Origin: Vibrio anguillarum | GTDB lineage: Bacteria; Pseudomonadota; Gammaproteobacteria; Enterobacterales; Vibrionaceae | DNA length: 53,639 bases | Direction of reading: 5' to 3' | NCBI RefSeq assembly: GCF_001989995.2 | Contig: NZ_JAHGUP010000076.1 | Location: 1-53,639 of the forward strand | Part shown: one piece after another, positions 18,971 through 29,360 of the stretch | Position numbering within the stretch: the first letter of the stretch is position 1 | How the letters are laid out: each line of letters begins with the position of its first letter | Program-made: the position numbers and the translations under genes | Notes under the pieces: model-generated | Told to the model about the DNA's origin: nothing | The model's database searches: none | What the model saw: the letters and a program-made list of their open reading frames with translations, nothing else

Positions 18971-18998
18971 ACCTCGAACCCCGTTCGAGGTTTTTGTT
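18971..18998 (+). terminator. Terminator after ridA
   Basis: The stem AACCTCGAAC / GTTCGAGGTT, with loop CCC, is followed by TTTG. It separates ridA from the H-NOX gene, which therefore needs its own promoter in 18999-19092. Confidence 0.85.
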
Positions 18999-19092
18999 TA
19001 ATCCAAAAAAAATCAATTTTTACACCTCACACTTGCTACTTTAGGGTTAGTCACCAACACTTATCATACTTTGAACCGTTCGAGGTAGTGAA

Positions 19093-19644
19093 ATGCAAGG
19101 GATTATCTATACCGTTCTTTCTGATTTAGTCATCGAAAAATTTGGCGCACTGTTTTGGGATCAAATGCTCGAGGATTTAAAACCTAGCTCTCAAGGCATA
19201 TACACCGCTGGAGAGCAATACTCCGATGACGAACTGCTTGCAATGGTGGCTTATTTGAGCGAGAAGAAAAACATCCCCACCGATGATTTAGTCAGGCTTT
19301 ATGGACAATACCTATTTTCTCGCCTGTACAACAGCCTTCCTGAAAATTACCCAAATAAAAACAACTTATTAGAGTTTTTGATTTCGGTCGATCAAGTGAT
19401 CCATAAAGAAGTGAAGCGGCTCTACCCTGATGCCTATTTGCCGCAATTTCAATATAAAAGCGAGGGCGATCGATTAACCATGTATTACACCTCGAAAAGA
19501 AAATTATGCGCTGCGGCGGAAGGACTCATCATCGGCGCTTCAGAACAATTTGGTGAAGAAGTCGAAATCGAGCAGCCCCAATGCATGCATCATGGTGCTT
19601 CATTTTGTGAAATTGTTGTCACCTTTAAGGGCAAACATGAGTGA
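19093..19644 (+). CDS. H-NOX heme nitric-oxide sensor protein
   Basis: 183-aa heme NO/oxygen-binding domain protein. The proximal heme ligand is His104 (in VIHKEVKRLYPDAYLPQF), and the propionate-binding YxSxR motif is Tyr132-Ser134-Arg136. Three cysteines (139, 164, 172) sit where Shewanella/Vibrio H-NOX proteins are described, from memory, as binding structural zinc; His166/167 are possible fourth ligands. Facultative anaerobes use such proteins as NO-selective sensors that inhibit a partner kinase. The ATG at 19093 follows GAGGTAGTGAA. The kinase gene starts inside its last codons (8-nt overlap), implying translational coupling. Confidence 0.93.
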   Translation: MQGIIYTVLSDLVIEKFGALFWDQMLEDLKPSSQGIYTAGEQYSDDELLAMVAYLSEKKNIPTDDLVRLYGQYLFSRLYNSLPENYPNKNNLLEFLISVDQVIHKEVKRLYPDAYLPQFQYKSEGDRLTMYYTSKRKLCAAAEGLIIGASEQFGEEVEIEQPQCMHHGASFCEIVVTFKGKHE

Positions 19645-20584
19645 AATAGAGCAATACCAACGCATTTATGAGCGTGAGCGTCAGGCTCGTTTGCTGGCAG
19701 AGCGGTTACTGCAAGAAAAAAGCCGCGAGCTCTACGATAAAATTTTAGAGCTGCAAGAGACTCTAGATCAACTTCATAGCGCGCAAGCACAGCTTGTACA
19801 ATCAGAAAAAATGGCCTCCGTCGGTCTGCTGGCGGCTGGCGTTGCTCACGAGATCAATAACCCAATCGGTTTTTGTCTGAGTAATTTAAATACGCTGCGT
19901 GATTACTCTCACGCCTATATAGGAATTGTCGCTTTGGTAGCACAGCACAAAGCCGAAATTGCTAACACGGATTTCTACCGCAATTATCAAGATTATTATC
20001 AACGCCATGATATTGGTTTTGTCGAAAGTGATTTAACTGACATGCTTCAAGAGACTTCGGGTGGATTGCTCCGCGTAAAAGACATTGTCACTAGCCTACA
20101 AAGAGTTTCTCACTCTAGTGATGGCCGATTTGTCGAGTGTGAGTTAAATTCGTGTATTGAATCGACACTACACATGGTCTGGAACCAATTTAAATATACG
20201 ATGGAAGTCGAGCAGCGATTGGATGAGGCTTTGCCGAAAATCAATGGGATATCAGCAGAGCTACAACAAGTGTTTATGAACCTATTTATTAACGCCTCTC
20301 ACGCTTGCGAAGCACAAGGAAAGTTAACGATTAGCACCGATTCTGTGGTCGAAAAAGGGAAACGCTGGGTGAGGGTCACTGTGGCGGATAATGGGCATGG
20401 CATGAATCAAGACATCATCAACAAGGTGTTTGATCCTTTCTTCACCACCAAACCTGTCGGCGTAGGGACGGGTTTGGGTTTATCGATTTCATACAGCATT
20501 GTTGAAAAGCATGGTGGGAAAATGCAGGTCGAATCTGAAGTGGGACAAGGTACCACCTTCATACTTCTTTTTCCCACCATTTAG
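19637..20584 (+). CDS. H-NOX-associated cytosolic histidine kinase
   Basis: 315-aa sensor kinase without membrane segments or its own sensor domain. Residues 1-60 are a charged coiled coil. The H box has phospho-acceptor His71 (VAHEINNP), followed by a DHp region and an HATPase_c domain. That domain has an N box (MNLFINASHA), a G1 box (VADNGHGM), an F box (FDPFFTTKP) and a G2 box (GTGLGLSIS). No receiver domain is fused and no regulator gene adjoins. Input is most simply the H-NOX protein encoded by the overlapping upstream gene; in related bacteria NO-bound H-NOX inhibits kinase autophosphorylation. I chose ATG 19637; the same frame upstream overlaps H-NOX codons. Confidence 0.9.
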   Translation: MSEIEQYQRIYERERQARLLAERLLQEKSRELYDKILELQETLDQLHSAQAQLVQSEKMASVGLLAAGVAHEINNPIGFCLSNLNTLRDYSHAYIGIVALVAQHKAEIANTDFYRNYQDYYQRHDIGFVESDLTDMLQETSGGLLRVKDIVTSLQRVSHSSDGRFVECELNSCIESTLHMVWNQFKYTMEVEQRLDEALPKINGISAELQQVFMNLFINASHACEAQGKLTISTDSVVEKGKRWVRVTVADNGHGMNQDIINKVFDPFFTTKPVGVGTGLGLSISYSIVEKHGGKMQVESEVGQGTTFILLFPTI

Positions 20585-20592
20585 TAAAGCGG

Positions 20593-21339
20593 TTACTGAC
20601 TGCGTGATGTGACTTTCTTACCATCAAGCATCGCCACTTCTTCATCCAGCTGCGCTAATTTGGCCATCATCTGCTCACGGCATAATGTCGCTAATTCCCG
20701 TAAATTTTCTTTTCCATATCCTTCAATACCGATCGGTGGCAGCATCTCAACAATCACATGACCATTGTCCCAACGGTTAAGCTTAATATCATTAGTTGAG
20801 CTGCAAACGATGGGGATAATCGGTACACCTGCGCCAATTGCCGCATGAAATGCACCCATTTTAAAGGGCAGCATGCCACGGCCACGCGAGCGAGTACCTT
20901 CTGGAAACATCCACACAGACACATCACTGGTTTTTATGCTATCGACAACTTGATCAATGGTGCCTTTGGCTTTGTTGCGATTGGATCTATCAATTAAAAT
21001 ATTCCCTGCTAACCAATACAACTGACCAAACACAGGTGTCCAAACTAAACTTTTTTTCCCTACTGTCACAACTTTCGGCGTTACCGCCGCAGCAACAGTA
21101 CACAGATCCCAGTTATTTTGATGATTCGCAATGTAGATGTGCTGGCCACGTTGATAAGCATCTTCTGGGATACGCAGTTCTAATTTAATACCCATCAATT
21201 TTGACATGCGGGCGAATAAACGCCCAAACGTAAATACATGTTTTGGATTGCGTGGGCTAAGTAAGCAGTAACCACATCCAAAAACAAACATCACAATGGC
21301 AAACAGTGCGACTGCCAATAGACGCAAAAGAGCAATCAT
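20593..21339 (-). CDS. plsC: 1-acyl-sn-glycerol-3-phosphate acyltransferase
   Basis: Membrane enzyme that acylates lysophosphatidate to phosphatidate in phospholipid synthesis. The 248-aa protein has an N-terminal hydrophobic segment (about 5-28), the catalytic HX4D motif at His73-Asp78 (NHQNNWD), and the phosphate-binding FPEGTRSRG motif near 145. It is convergent with the kinase gene, with only 8 bp between them. The murA terminator lies just upstream, so plsC probably has a promoter within 21340-21380 or receives read-through. Confidence 0.93.
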   Translation of the reverse strand: MIALLRLLAVALFAIVMFVFGCGYCLLSPRNPKHVFTFGRLFARMSKLMGIKLELRIPEDAYQRGQHIYIANHQNNWDLCTVAAAVTPKVVTVGKKSLVWTPVFGQLYWLAGNILIDRSNRNKAKGTIDQVVDSIKTSDVSVWMFPEGTRSRGRGMLPFKMGAFHAAIGAGVPIIPIVCSSTNDIKLNRWDNGHVIVEMLPPIGIEGYGKENLRELATLCREQMMAKLAQLDEEVAMLDGKKVTSRSQ

Positions 21340-21380
21340 TTCAGTTCTCCATGGAACAAAGATAAAAAACGAGCAAGGAT

Positions 21381-21409
21381 AAAAAAGCCGAAACCCAGAG
21401 ATTTCGGCT
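21381..21409 (-). terminator. Terminator after murA
   Basis: Read on minus, the stem AGCCGAAA / TTTCGGCT is followed by six T's, about 20 bp after the murA stop. It closes the mla-ibaG-murA transcript. Confidence 0.88.
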
Positions 21410-21428
21410 CCATTGCATGAGCGAGAGT

Positions 21429-22703
<1,275 letters not shown>

Positions 22704-22958
22704 TTACAGCGACATCAACTTTTTATCACGAGCCCACTCTGTTGGTGTGAACGCTTTAATAGAAAGGGCATGAATGTCGTTTCTTTGAATGTACTCCATC
22801 AGTGGAGCATAAATTAGTTGTTGTTTTTTAACGCGACTCATCCCTGCAAAACAAGCATCAACAGCGATAACTTCATAGTGGCTACCTTCACCTTTGACGT
22901 GGATCTCTTCAAGGTTTAGTGCTTGTTCTAATAACTGTTGTACTTTTGCGCTATCCAC
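22704..22958 (-). CDS. ibaG: BolA-family protein IbaG
   Basis: 84-aa BolA-like protein, the class that pairs with monothiol glutaredoxins and iron-sulfur clusters. The family core is visible in [21 protein letters not shown], including the conserved His of the GSHYEV stretch, and in the C-terminal [13 protein letters not shown]. Its position between mlaB and murA identifies it as IbaG (YrbA) rather than BolA itself. ATG 22958. Confidence 0.93.
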   Translation of the reverse strand: MDSAKVQQLLEQALNLEEIHVKGEGSHYEVIAVDACFAGMSRVKKQQLIYAPLMEYIQRNDIHALSIKAFTPTEWARDKKLMSL

Positions 22959-22971
22959 AATGTTCCCCTGC

Positions 22972-23280
22972 TTAATTCTTTATATGTTGAGCCATTAAAC
23001 GATCAATGTTGCTCAATTGGAATAGTGTGCGCAGTTGCTCTGGCACGAAACTGAGCATTATATGACAGTTTCGTTTTTTTGCATGCTCTATTAGGTGGAT
23101 TAACATCACCATTCCGGCAGAGTCTATGCGCTCAACGTTTTTCAGTTCAATCTCAAACTGTGTACTCACCGGGTTCCATTTTTGGATAAACGCCCATAAA
23201 TCAGGCACATGCTCTCTGTCTAATGCGCCCGACAAAGCCGCAATCGGCATATCAGTTTGATGCCACTGCGGATGAATCAT
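22972..23280 (-). CDS. mlaB: Phospholipid transport STAS protein MlaB
   Basis: 102-aa cytosolic STAS-domain subunit that binds the ATPase MlaF and stabilises or activates the MlaFEDB complex. The STAS core with its phosphorylatable-type Ser/Thr helix start is seen as [17 protein letters not shown] near residue 50-65. Its start codon overlaps the end of mlaC (ATGA-type overlap, 23277-23280), supporting coupled translation. Confidence 0.92.
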   Translation of the reverse strand: MIHPQWHQTDMPIAALSGALDREHVPDLWAFIQKWNPVSTQFEIELKNVERIDSAGMVMLIHLIEHAKKRNCHIMLSFVPEQLRTLFQLSNIDRLMAQHIKN

Positions 23281-23930
23281 TGCGCTTTACCTTCAAAACG
23301 GATCGGCTGATCCGCCAATTGTTGCAGTTCATTGGCAACCGCTAAGATGCCATCTTGGCGAATTTTACCGCTCCATTCAGATTGCTTACTGGAGAGCAAA
23401 CTCACTCCTTCTGCAATCATATCAAAGACTTGCCATTCGCCATTCTTCTCTTTGCGCAATTTAAACTCAAGCTTGATGTTCGGTCGTGGCGTATCAATAA
23501 TATCCACCTTCACGCTGGTAATGCGTTTATCATCCGACACCGCCTGTTCAGGCTCGAACTCAATAATTTGGTTACTGTATTGAGTCAATACTTGCGCATA
23601 TGCACTGACAAGATAGGCACGAAATGCGGTGATGAAAGTTGCGACATCTTCACGCTTGGCCCCTTTTAAGTTTGGGCCCAATAACTTCAGTGCCGCATAC
23701 TGCTCATTGACGTAAGGCATCAGCTCCTGTTCCACGATTTCTTTCAAATATTCAGGATGATGGTGAATCGCTTCTTGTTCGGCTTTCAAACGAGTAAATG
23801 CCGTTTCAGACACCTGCTTCATCATGGTATAGGGCTGGGTTTTATCCACATTGGCCGCTTGCACAAACATGGCGGCAACGAGGGTAAATACAAAAATCAA
23901 CGTCCGTTTAAACTCTGTTGTTATAAACAC
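23277..23930 (-). CDS. mlaC: Periplasmic phospholipid shuttle MlaC
   Basis: 217-aa periplasmic lipid carrier between the outer-membrane MlaA complex and MlaD. A signal peptide (about 1-25, hydrophobic FVFTLVAAMFVQA then cleavage before NVDKT) precedes the MlaC/Ttg2D domain, recognised by the pattern of paired helices and IIEF/VKVDIIDTPRP strands. Translation starts at GTG 23930. mlaA is not in this window; it is usually encoded elsewhere. Confidence 0.94.
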   Translation of the reverse strand: MFITTEFKRTLIFVFTLVAAMFVQAANVDKTQPYTMMKQVSETAFTRLKAEQEAIHHHPEYLKEIVEQELMPYVNEQYAALKLLGPNLKGAKREDVATFITAFRAYLVSAYAQVLTQYSNQIIEFEPEQAVSDDKRITSVKVDIIDTPRPNIKLEFKLRKEKNGEWQVFDMIAEGVSLLSSKQSEWSGKIRQDGILAVANELQQLADQPIRFEGKAQ

Positions 23931-23935
23931 TGTTG

Positions 23936-24427
23936 TTACTCCTTACCTTTTTCTTGTGAGCCACCACCGACGCTATACAGCACTTGGCCAATCAAATCTT
24001 CTAATACGAGGGCGGATTTTGTGTCTTCAATTAAGTCGCCCTCTTTTAACATCTGTTCATCTTCAAAGACAAACCCGGGCACAAGCCCAATGTACTGCTC
24101 ACCAATCAATCCAGAAGTTAGAATTTGCACACTCGACGTTTCTGGAAATTGATCATATTGACTATTAATAGCCATAGTAACCACAGGCAGCAAGCTCTTT
24201 CTATCGAGTTTAATCTCGGCCACTCGCCCAACGACTACACCACCCACTTTGACTGGCGAGCGCACTTTTAAACTACCGATATTGTCAAATTCAGCTTTCA
24301 ATTGGTAAGTATGGTTGGAACCCAACCCTTTTACGTCAGCGACCTGAAAAATCATCACCAGAATTGCGCAAATTCCAGCAAGGACAAAGCTACCGACCCA
24401 AAGTTCTATTTTTCGTGTTTGCTGCAT
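23936..24427 (-). CDS. mlaD: MCE-domain phospholipid transport protein MlaD
   Basis: 163-aa membrane-anchored periplasmic protein that forms the hexameric MCE ring of MlaFEDB. It has one N-terminal anchor (about 9-28, VGSFVLAGICAILVMIFQVA) and one MCE domain (about 38-120) with the typical start YQLKAEFDNIGSLKVRSPV. ATG 24427; the mlaE stop lies 3 bp upstream. Confidence 0.95.
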   Translation of the reverse strand: MQQTRKIELWVGSFVLAGICAILVMIFQVADVKGLGSNHTYQLKAEFDNIGSLKVRSPVKVGGVVVGRVAEIKLDRKSLLPVVTMAINSQYDQFPETSSVQILTSGLIGEQYIGLVPGFVFEDEQMLKEGDLIEDTKSALVLEDLIGQVLYSVGGGSQEKGKE

Positions 24428-24429
24428 GA

Positions 24430-25221
24430 TTAATTCCCAAACATCAATGCGGTGAGTACAAAGTCTAGCCCTAATACAGCTAAAGACGAATGCACTACGG
24501 TTCTTGTGGTGGCACGGCTAATACCTTCCGAGGTTGGAATAGCATCGTAACCGTTAAACAGTGCAATCCAAGTCACTGTGATGGCAAACATCACGCACTT
24601 GATCATACTGTTGCCAATATCTTGCCCTAGCTCTACCGATGACTGCATCGCAGACCAAAAACTGCCGTGATCAATCCCTTTCCAATCCACGCCAACAAGC
24701 TGGCCTCCCCAAATTCCGACCGCCATAAAAATCATCGCTAGCAACGGCATTGATATTAGCCCAGCCCAAAAGCGAGGAGCGATAATACGTTTGAGCGGAT
24801 CAACCGCCATCATCTCTAAACTGGAAAGCTGCTCGGTGGCTTTCATCAGGCCGATCTCAGCGGTAAGTGCAGAACCAGCACGCCCAGCAAACAGCAGCGC
24901 AGTCACCACGGGCCCAAGTTCACGCAATAAAGAGAGTGCAACCATCTGCCCAAGGCTACCTTCCGCGCCGTAATCGACCAAAATCACATAGCCTTGCAGG
25001 CTCAACACCATGCCAATGAACAAGCCAGAAACGACAATAATCGCCAGCGACTGAACACCAACACTGTAGAGCTGCTTCACTAACAATGGAAAATTCTGAA
25101 TAGGCCGTGGGCGGCTCACTAATGCGCCAAACAGCATCAAGCTCGCTTTGCCAAAGGCTTGGCAAAATTCGAGCGTACGGCGACCGAGCCCTTCAATCCA
25201 GTCAATCAATGTAGACATCAT
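24430..25221 (-). CDS. mlaE: Phospholipid transport permease MlaE
   Basis: 263-aa inner-membrane permease of the Mla system. It has an amphipathic N-terminus and about five hydrophobic helices. The family signature [24 protein letters not shown] is near 98-121 (its key residues are the Glu-Leu-Gly-Pro turn and the Arg-Ala-Gly). Two adjacent ATGs are possible; the first (25221) overlaps the mlaF stop as ATGA, favouring coupled translation from it. Confidence 0.95.
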   Translation of the reverse strand: MMSTLIDWIEGLGRRTLEFCQAFGKASLMLFGALVSRPRPIQNFPLLVKQLYSVGVQSLAIIVVSGLFIGMVLSLQGYVILVDYGAEGSLGQMVALSLLRELGPVVTALLFAGRAGSALTAEIGLMKATEQLSSLEMMAVDPLKRIIAPRFWAGLISMPLLAMIFMAVGIWGGQLVGVDWKGIDHGSFWSAMQSSVELGQDIGNSMIKCVMFAITVTWIALFNGYDAIPTSEGISRATTRTVVHSSLAVLGLDFVLTALMFGN

Positions 25222-26018
25222 GAGAATAAATCCTTTTCTAGGCTTTGCGCTGGAAAGCGAAATGGTACTGGGCCATCAGCCTCGCCTTGTAAAAATTGTT
25301 GTACGCGAGGATCGCTATTTTGATAAAGATCGTTTGGCGTTCCTTTGGCAATCACTTTGCCGTCAGCCAGCAAATAAACCCAATCGGCAATGCTCATCAC
25401 TTCAGGAACATCATGAGAGACCACTATCGAGGTCACCCCCAAAGCTTGATTCAAATTGCGGATCAACTCCACCAGCACGCCCATGGTGATCGGGTCTTGC
25501 CCCACAAACGGCTCATCATACATGATCAGTTCCGGATCCAGCGCAATCGCGCGCGCTAATGCTGCCCTTCTTGCCATGCCACCGGATAATTCGCTCGGCA
25601 TAAGCAAGGCGGCACCGCGCAGACCAACCGCTTCTAATTTTAGTAAAACTAATGTTTTAATCAGCGATTCATCTAATTGAGTGTGTTCACGTAAAGGGAA
25701 AGCCACATTATCGAACACATTTAAATCGGTGAATAACGCGCCCGACTGAAACAACATGCTCATTTTTTTACGAGCTTGATACAGCTTTTTGCGACTGAGC
25801 ATCGGGATGTTTTGTTTGTCGAACCAAATCTCACCTTGTTCAGGAAACAGTTGTCCGCCAATAAGACGTAGCAAAGTAGTTTTACCAATACCCGATGGCC
25901 CCATAATGGCGGTAATTTTTCCTTGCGGAACGCTGAGACTCACGTCATCGAAAATCTTCCGTCCTGAACGGGAGAAGGTTAAATTCTTGATTGTGACAAG
26001 ATCGTTGATTGGCATCAT
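25218..26018 (-). CDS. mlaF: Phospholipid transport ATPase MlaF
   Basis: ABC ATPase of MlaFEDB. Walker [10 protein letters not shown] is near 41-49, the signature motif [10 protein letters not shown] near 142-151 and Walker B LIMYDEP near 165. The C-terminal tail FRFPAQ matches the segment by which E. coli MlaF contacts its partner subunit. I chose the ATG at 26018 (266 aa, close to E. coli's 269). The frame stays open to an ATG at 26069, which would add 17 residues without family similarity. First gene of mlaFEDCB-ibaG-murA. Confidence 0.94.
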   Translation of the reverse strand: MMPINDLVTIKNLTFSRSGRKIFDDVSLSVPQGKITAIMGPSGIGKTTLLRLIGGQLFPEQGEIWFDKQNIPMLSRKKLYQARKKMSMLFQSGALFTDLNVFDNVAFPLREHTQLDESLIKTLVLLKLEAVGLRGAALLMPSELSGGMARRAALARAIALDPELIMYDEPFVGQDPITMGVLVELIRNLNQALGVTSIVVSHDVPEVMSIADWVYLLADGKVIAKGTPNDLYQNSDPRVQQFLQGEADGPVPFRFPAQSLEKDLFS

Positions 26019-26069
26019 GAGTGTTTCACTATTGTTGTCCGCCCCAAAATGATGGGCAATCATAAGCAT

Positions 26070-26286
26070 AACGTTCTAAAATTAAAAGCACTGTTCAATT
26101 ACATCCTAAAGTAAAGCATCATCTTTCGCCAAAACAATCTTCCGGTCATTTATTGATGGATAGCTAACTAAACCATGAATTGAACGTAATTAATTGGATC
26201 TTCAGCTTCCCTTTTCGCAACCAACACGTCAAAATTAGCGGTTAATTGCATCATTTTTTCACTCATTTCATTAATTAGGTATCATC
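26070..26286. promoter_or_regulatory. Divergent mlaF / caxA intergenic region
   Basis: About 217 bp between divergent operons, A/T-rich. It must contain the promoters for the mla-murA unit (minus) and the caxA-kds-lpt unit (plus). I could not identify convincing -35/-10 pairs or a sigma-E-type site by eye. Confidence 0.4.
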
Positions 26287-27252
26287 ATGATCGAAGCGGT
26301 AGCGTTTCTCATTGTAGGTTTGGTGTTTTTAGTCTGGAGCGCTGACAAGTTAGTCTTTGGTTCTGCCGCGCTTGCTCGCAACTTCGGCATCTCGCCATTA
26401 GTGATCGGCATGACTATTTTAGCAATGGGATCATCAGCACCAGAGATGATGGTATCGGCAACGGCCGCTTTGGATGGGAAAACCGATACTGCCGTCGGTA
26501 ACGTGCTCGGTTCTAACATCGCTAACATTGCTTTGATCTTGGGTATTACAGCACTCATCAAACCGCTTTCCGTCAGTTCTGCGGTACTCCGCCGTGAACT
26601 GCCGCTGATGATTGCGGTCACACTACTTGCTGGTGCGTTATTGTGGGATAACCACTTAGGATTCTATGAAGGAGTGTTGCTGTTTGCACTTTTCGCCGTG
26701 TTTATCATCGCGATGCTCCGCATTAGCCGTAACGAGCAAAAAAATGGTGACGCTCTGCTTACCGAGCAGGAATCTGAAATACCGCAGGGCGTGAGCAACG
26801 CAAAAGCGGCTATTTGGGTAGTGATTGGGCTTATCATCCTGCCGATTGCTGCCAGCGTGTTAGTCGATAACGCCGTCATTATCGCTAAGTTTTTTGGCAT
26901 GAGCGACTTGGTCATTGGCCTGACGATCATCGCTGTTGGGACCAGCTTGCCAGAATTGGCCGCCTCACTCACAAGTGTGTTGAAAGGCGAAGATGATATG
27001 GCAGTGGGCAACATTATTGGCTCGAACGTATTCAATATTCTTGCCGTGATGGGCTTACCCGGCATTCTTAATCCATCGATACTCAGTGAGCATGCGATGG
27101 GACGCGATTTTTGGGTGATGCTTGGCGTATCTCTGCTACTGGTTGCCATGGCTTTAGGGAAATCGCGTAGTATTAACCGCATTGAGGGAGGCGTGCTCTT
27201 CCTCGCTTTTATCGGATACCAAGCTTATCTACTTATGAATATGACCGCTTAA
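26287..27252 (+). CDS. caxA: Calcium/sodium antiporter family protein (YrbG/CaxA)
   Basis: 321-aa inner-membrane cation exchanger with about ten helices and two inverted alpha repeats. The repeats read GSSAPEMMVSATAAL...GNVLGSNIANI (about 57-83) and GTSLPELAASLTSVL...GNIIGSNVFNI (about 219-249). The acidic residue of each repeat (SAPE and SLPE) is present. E. coli YrbG and Vibrio homologues are placed in the K-dependent Na/Ca exchanger family; the ion cannot be proved from sequence. It heads the kds-lpt cluster, 19 bp before kdsD. Confidence 0.92.
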   Translation: MIEAVAFLIVGLVFLVWSADKLVFGSAALARNFGISPLVIGMTILAMGSSAPEMMVSATAALDGKTDTAVGNVLGSNIANIALILGITALIKPLSVSSAVLRRELPLMIAVTLLAGALLWDNHLGFYEGVLLFALFAVFIIAMLRISRNEQKNGDALLTEQESEIPQGVSNAKAAIWVVIGLIILPIAASVLVDNAVIIAKFFGMSDLVIGLTIIAVGTSLPELAASLTSVLKGEDDMAVGNIIGSNVFNILAVMGLPGILNPSILSEHAMGRDFWVMLGVSLLLVAMALGKSRSINRIEGGVLFLAFIGYQAYLLMNMTA

Positions 27253-27271
27253 CCCAAACTCGGAGTATCGA

Positions 27272-28246
27272 ATGTCGAATCAGTTTGATTATCGCAGTGT
27301 TGCACAGCAAGTTCTCGCCACCGAAATGGCGGCTTTACAGCAGCTAGAGCAATACTTTGACTACTCATTTTGCCAAGCGTGTGAAATGATCATTGCCAAT
27401 GATCACGGCAAAGTGGTGGTGATGGGTATGGGTAAATCAGGCCATATCGGTAAAAAAATTGCCGCGACCTTAGCCAGTACTGGCACTTCGGCATTTTTCG
27501 TACATCCAGGAGAAGCGGCGCACGGTGATCTTGGTATGATCGAGCGTGGCGACATCGTAATTGCTATTTCAAACTCTGGCGAATCCTCGGAAATTTTATC
27601 ACTGTTTACTGTGCTAAAACGGCTCAATATTCGCATCATCAGCATGACAGGCAACCCGTCATCGAATATGGCAAAGTTGGCCGATCTTCATTTGCAAATC
27701 ACAGTCCCACAAGAGGCATGCCCGCTTGGCCTTGCGCCAACCTCCAGCACCACAGCAACGCTAGTGATGGGCGATGCGTTAGCCGTCGCACTCTTGCAAG
27801 CACGCGGCTTTACCGCTGAAGATTTTGCGCTGTCTCATCCCGGTGGGGCTTTAGGTCGAAAATTGTTGCTCAAGCTCTCTGATATCATGCACATTGGCGA
27901 TGCACTACCAACAGTGCAACCAAATGCATTGATCCGCGATGCCTTACTTGAGATCAGTCAAAAAGGCTTGGGGATGACCGCGGTAGTAGACAGCAACATG
28001 CAGCTTATTGGCATCTTTACTGATGGCGATTTACGCCGCATCTTAGACAAACGAATCGATATTCACAGCGCAGCAATCAGCGAGGTGATGACGCAAAACC
28101 CAACGGTAGCAAACCCTAACATGCTCGCGGTCGAAGGGTTAAACCTAATGCAAGATAAACGAATCAATGGCTTGATGCTGTGCGAAAATGGCACATTGGT
28201 CGGTGCATTAAACATGCACGATTTGCTCAAAGCAGGAGTGATGTGA
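27272..28246 (+). CDS. kdsD: D-arabinose-5-phosphate isomerase
   Basis: Converts ribulose-5-phosphate to arabinose-5-phosphate, the first step to Kdo of LPS. The 324-aa protein has an N-terminal SIS domain (about 40-180; GMGKSGHIGKKIAATLAS and the ISNSGESSEI turn) and two CBS domains (about 205-320). ATG 27272 follows CGGAGT. Its stop overlaps the kdsC start by one base (TGATG). Confidence 0.96.
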   Translation: MSNQFDYRSVAQQVLATEMAALQQLEQYFDYSFCQACEMIIANDHGKVVVMGMGKSGHIGKKIAATLASTGTSAFFVHPGEAAHGDLGMIERGDIVIAISNSGESSEILSLFTVLKRLNIRIISMTGNPSSNMAKLADLHLQITVPQEACPLGLAPTSSTTATLVMGDALAVALLQARGFTAEDFALSHPGGALGRKLLLKLSDIMHIGDALPTVQPNALIRDALLEISQKGLGMTAVVDSNMQLIGIFTDGDLRRILDKRIDIHSAAISEVMTQNPTVANPNMLAVEGLNLMQDKRINGLMLCENGTLVGALNMHDLLKAGVM

Positions 28247-28800
28247 TGACCATGATTAATACACTCTACGGCCCGGTCTCACTGCCTATTCTCGACATAG
28301 CTAAGCAGATAAAACTGCTGATCTGCGATGTGGATGGCGTCTTCTCTGATGGCTTAGTTTATATGGGCAATCAAGGCGAAGAGCTAAAAACCTTCCACAC
28401 TCGAGATGGCTACGGCATAAAATCATTGATGAATGCTGGCATTGAAGTGGCGATCATCACAGGTAGGCAGTCAAAAATTGTCGAAAACCGTATGGCCGTA
28501 TTAGGCATTACACTGGTTTATCAAGGTCAGGATGACAAGGTCAAAGCCTATAACGACATTTGTCGCCAGCTCAATATTGCCCCAGAACACACGGGGTATA
28601 TCGGTGATGACTTGATTGATTGGCCGGTAATGGAAAAAGTCGCGCTGAGAGTCTGTGTCGCGGATGGTCACCCGCTATTAGTTAAACGCGCAAACTACGT
28701 GACCCATATAAAAGGTGGGCATGGCGCTGTACGCGAAGTGTGTGATTTGATTTTGCAAGCTCGCGGTGAGTTAGATGTGCACAAAGGCTTAAGTGTATGA
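28246..28800 (+). CDS. kdsC: Kdo-8-phosphate phosphatase
   Basis: HAD-family (C0, capless) phosphatase that releases Kdo from Kdo-8-phosphate. The nucleophile/acid pair is in LLICDVDGVFSDG near residues 22-34, motif II is TGRQSKI, and motif III/IV is GYIGDDLIDWPVM. I chose ATG 28246 (184 aa) because AGGAG lies 7 bases upstream and it couples to the kdsD stop. The frame is open further upstream only because it lies within kdsD. Confidence 0.95.
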   Translation: MTMINTLYGPVSLPILDIAKQIKLLICDVDGVFSDGLVYMGNQGEELKTFHTRDGYGIKSLMNAGIEVAIITGRQSKIVENRMAVLGITLVYQGQDDKVKAYNDICRQLNIAPEHTGYIGDDLIDWPVMEKVALRVCVADGHPLLVKRANYVTHIKGGHGAVREVCDLILQARGELDVHKGLSV

Positions 28801-29360
28801 GTTTATCTCGTGTCCTCTATGTGATACTGATTTTTATCGCATCGTGGTCAGCCTATTACTTGTTCGATAAAGAACAAAATACCGATATACAAGTTGCTCC
28901 AAACTTGGAGTTACCGTCGTTTAGTGGAAAAAATCTCGACAACACCACCTATAACGAGCAAGGTATCCGCAGCTACATCATTCAATCGACGCATCTGGAT
29001 CATTACGCAAAAAGTGGCGACACCATTTTCGAGTACCCGATACTCAAAGTCTTCCGTGATGGTATTTTGCAAGAGTGGGAGATTACCGCCAAACGCGGCG
29101 TACTCGATGAAGAGCAAGTACTCACACTGTATGACGACGTACTGGCAAAAAACCTATTAGCAGATTCTGGTTTTGATACGCTTTCAACCATTAAGATGAG
29201 CATTCAACTCAATAATCGCGATTTTTGGGCCGATAATCAGGTCGATTTGGTTGGGCCACAATTCGAAACACAAGGACAAGCGATGAAAGGCAATTTTGCC
29301 GACAATACCGCTATTCTTTATAACCATGTACAAGGTAGATATGAAACTCTCACACCTTAG
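28797..29360 (+). CDS. lptC: LPS transport bitopic protein LptC
   Basis: 187-aa inner-membrane-anchored component that takes LPS from LptB2FG and hands it to LptA. One N-terminal helix (about 5-22) is followed by a beta-jellyroll periplasmic domain (about 40-185). ATG 28797 overlaps the kdsC stop by 4 nt. The lptA start lies inside its last codons, so kdsC-lptC-lptA are tightly coupled. Confidence 0.93.
   Translation: MSLSRVLYVILIFIASWSAYYLFDKEQNTDIQVAPNLELPSFSGKNLDNTTYNEQGIRSYIIQSTHLDHYAKSGDTIFEYPILKVFRDGILQEWEITAKRGVLDEEQVLTLYDDVLAKNLLADSGFDTLSTIKMSIQLNNRDFWADNQVDLVGPQFETQGQAMKGNFADNTAILYNHVQGRYETLTP

Noticed and set aside
23936..26018. Mla genes as an unusual arrangement
   Set aside because: mlaFEDCB-ibaG-murA divergent from caxA/yrbG-kds-lpt-rpoN is the ordinary gammaproteobacterial order.
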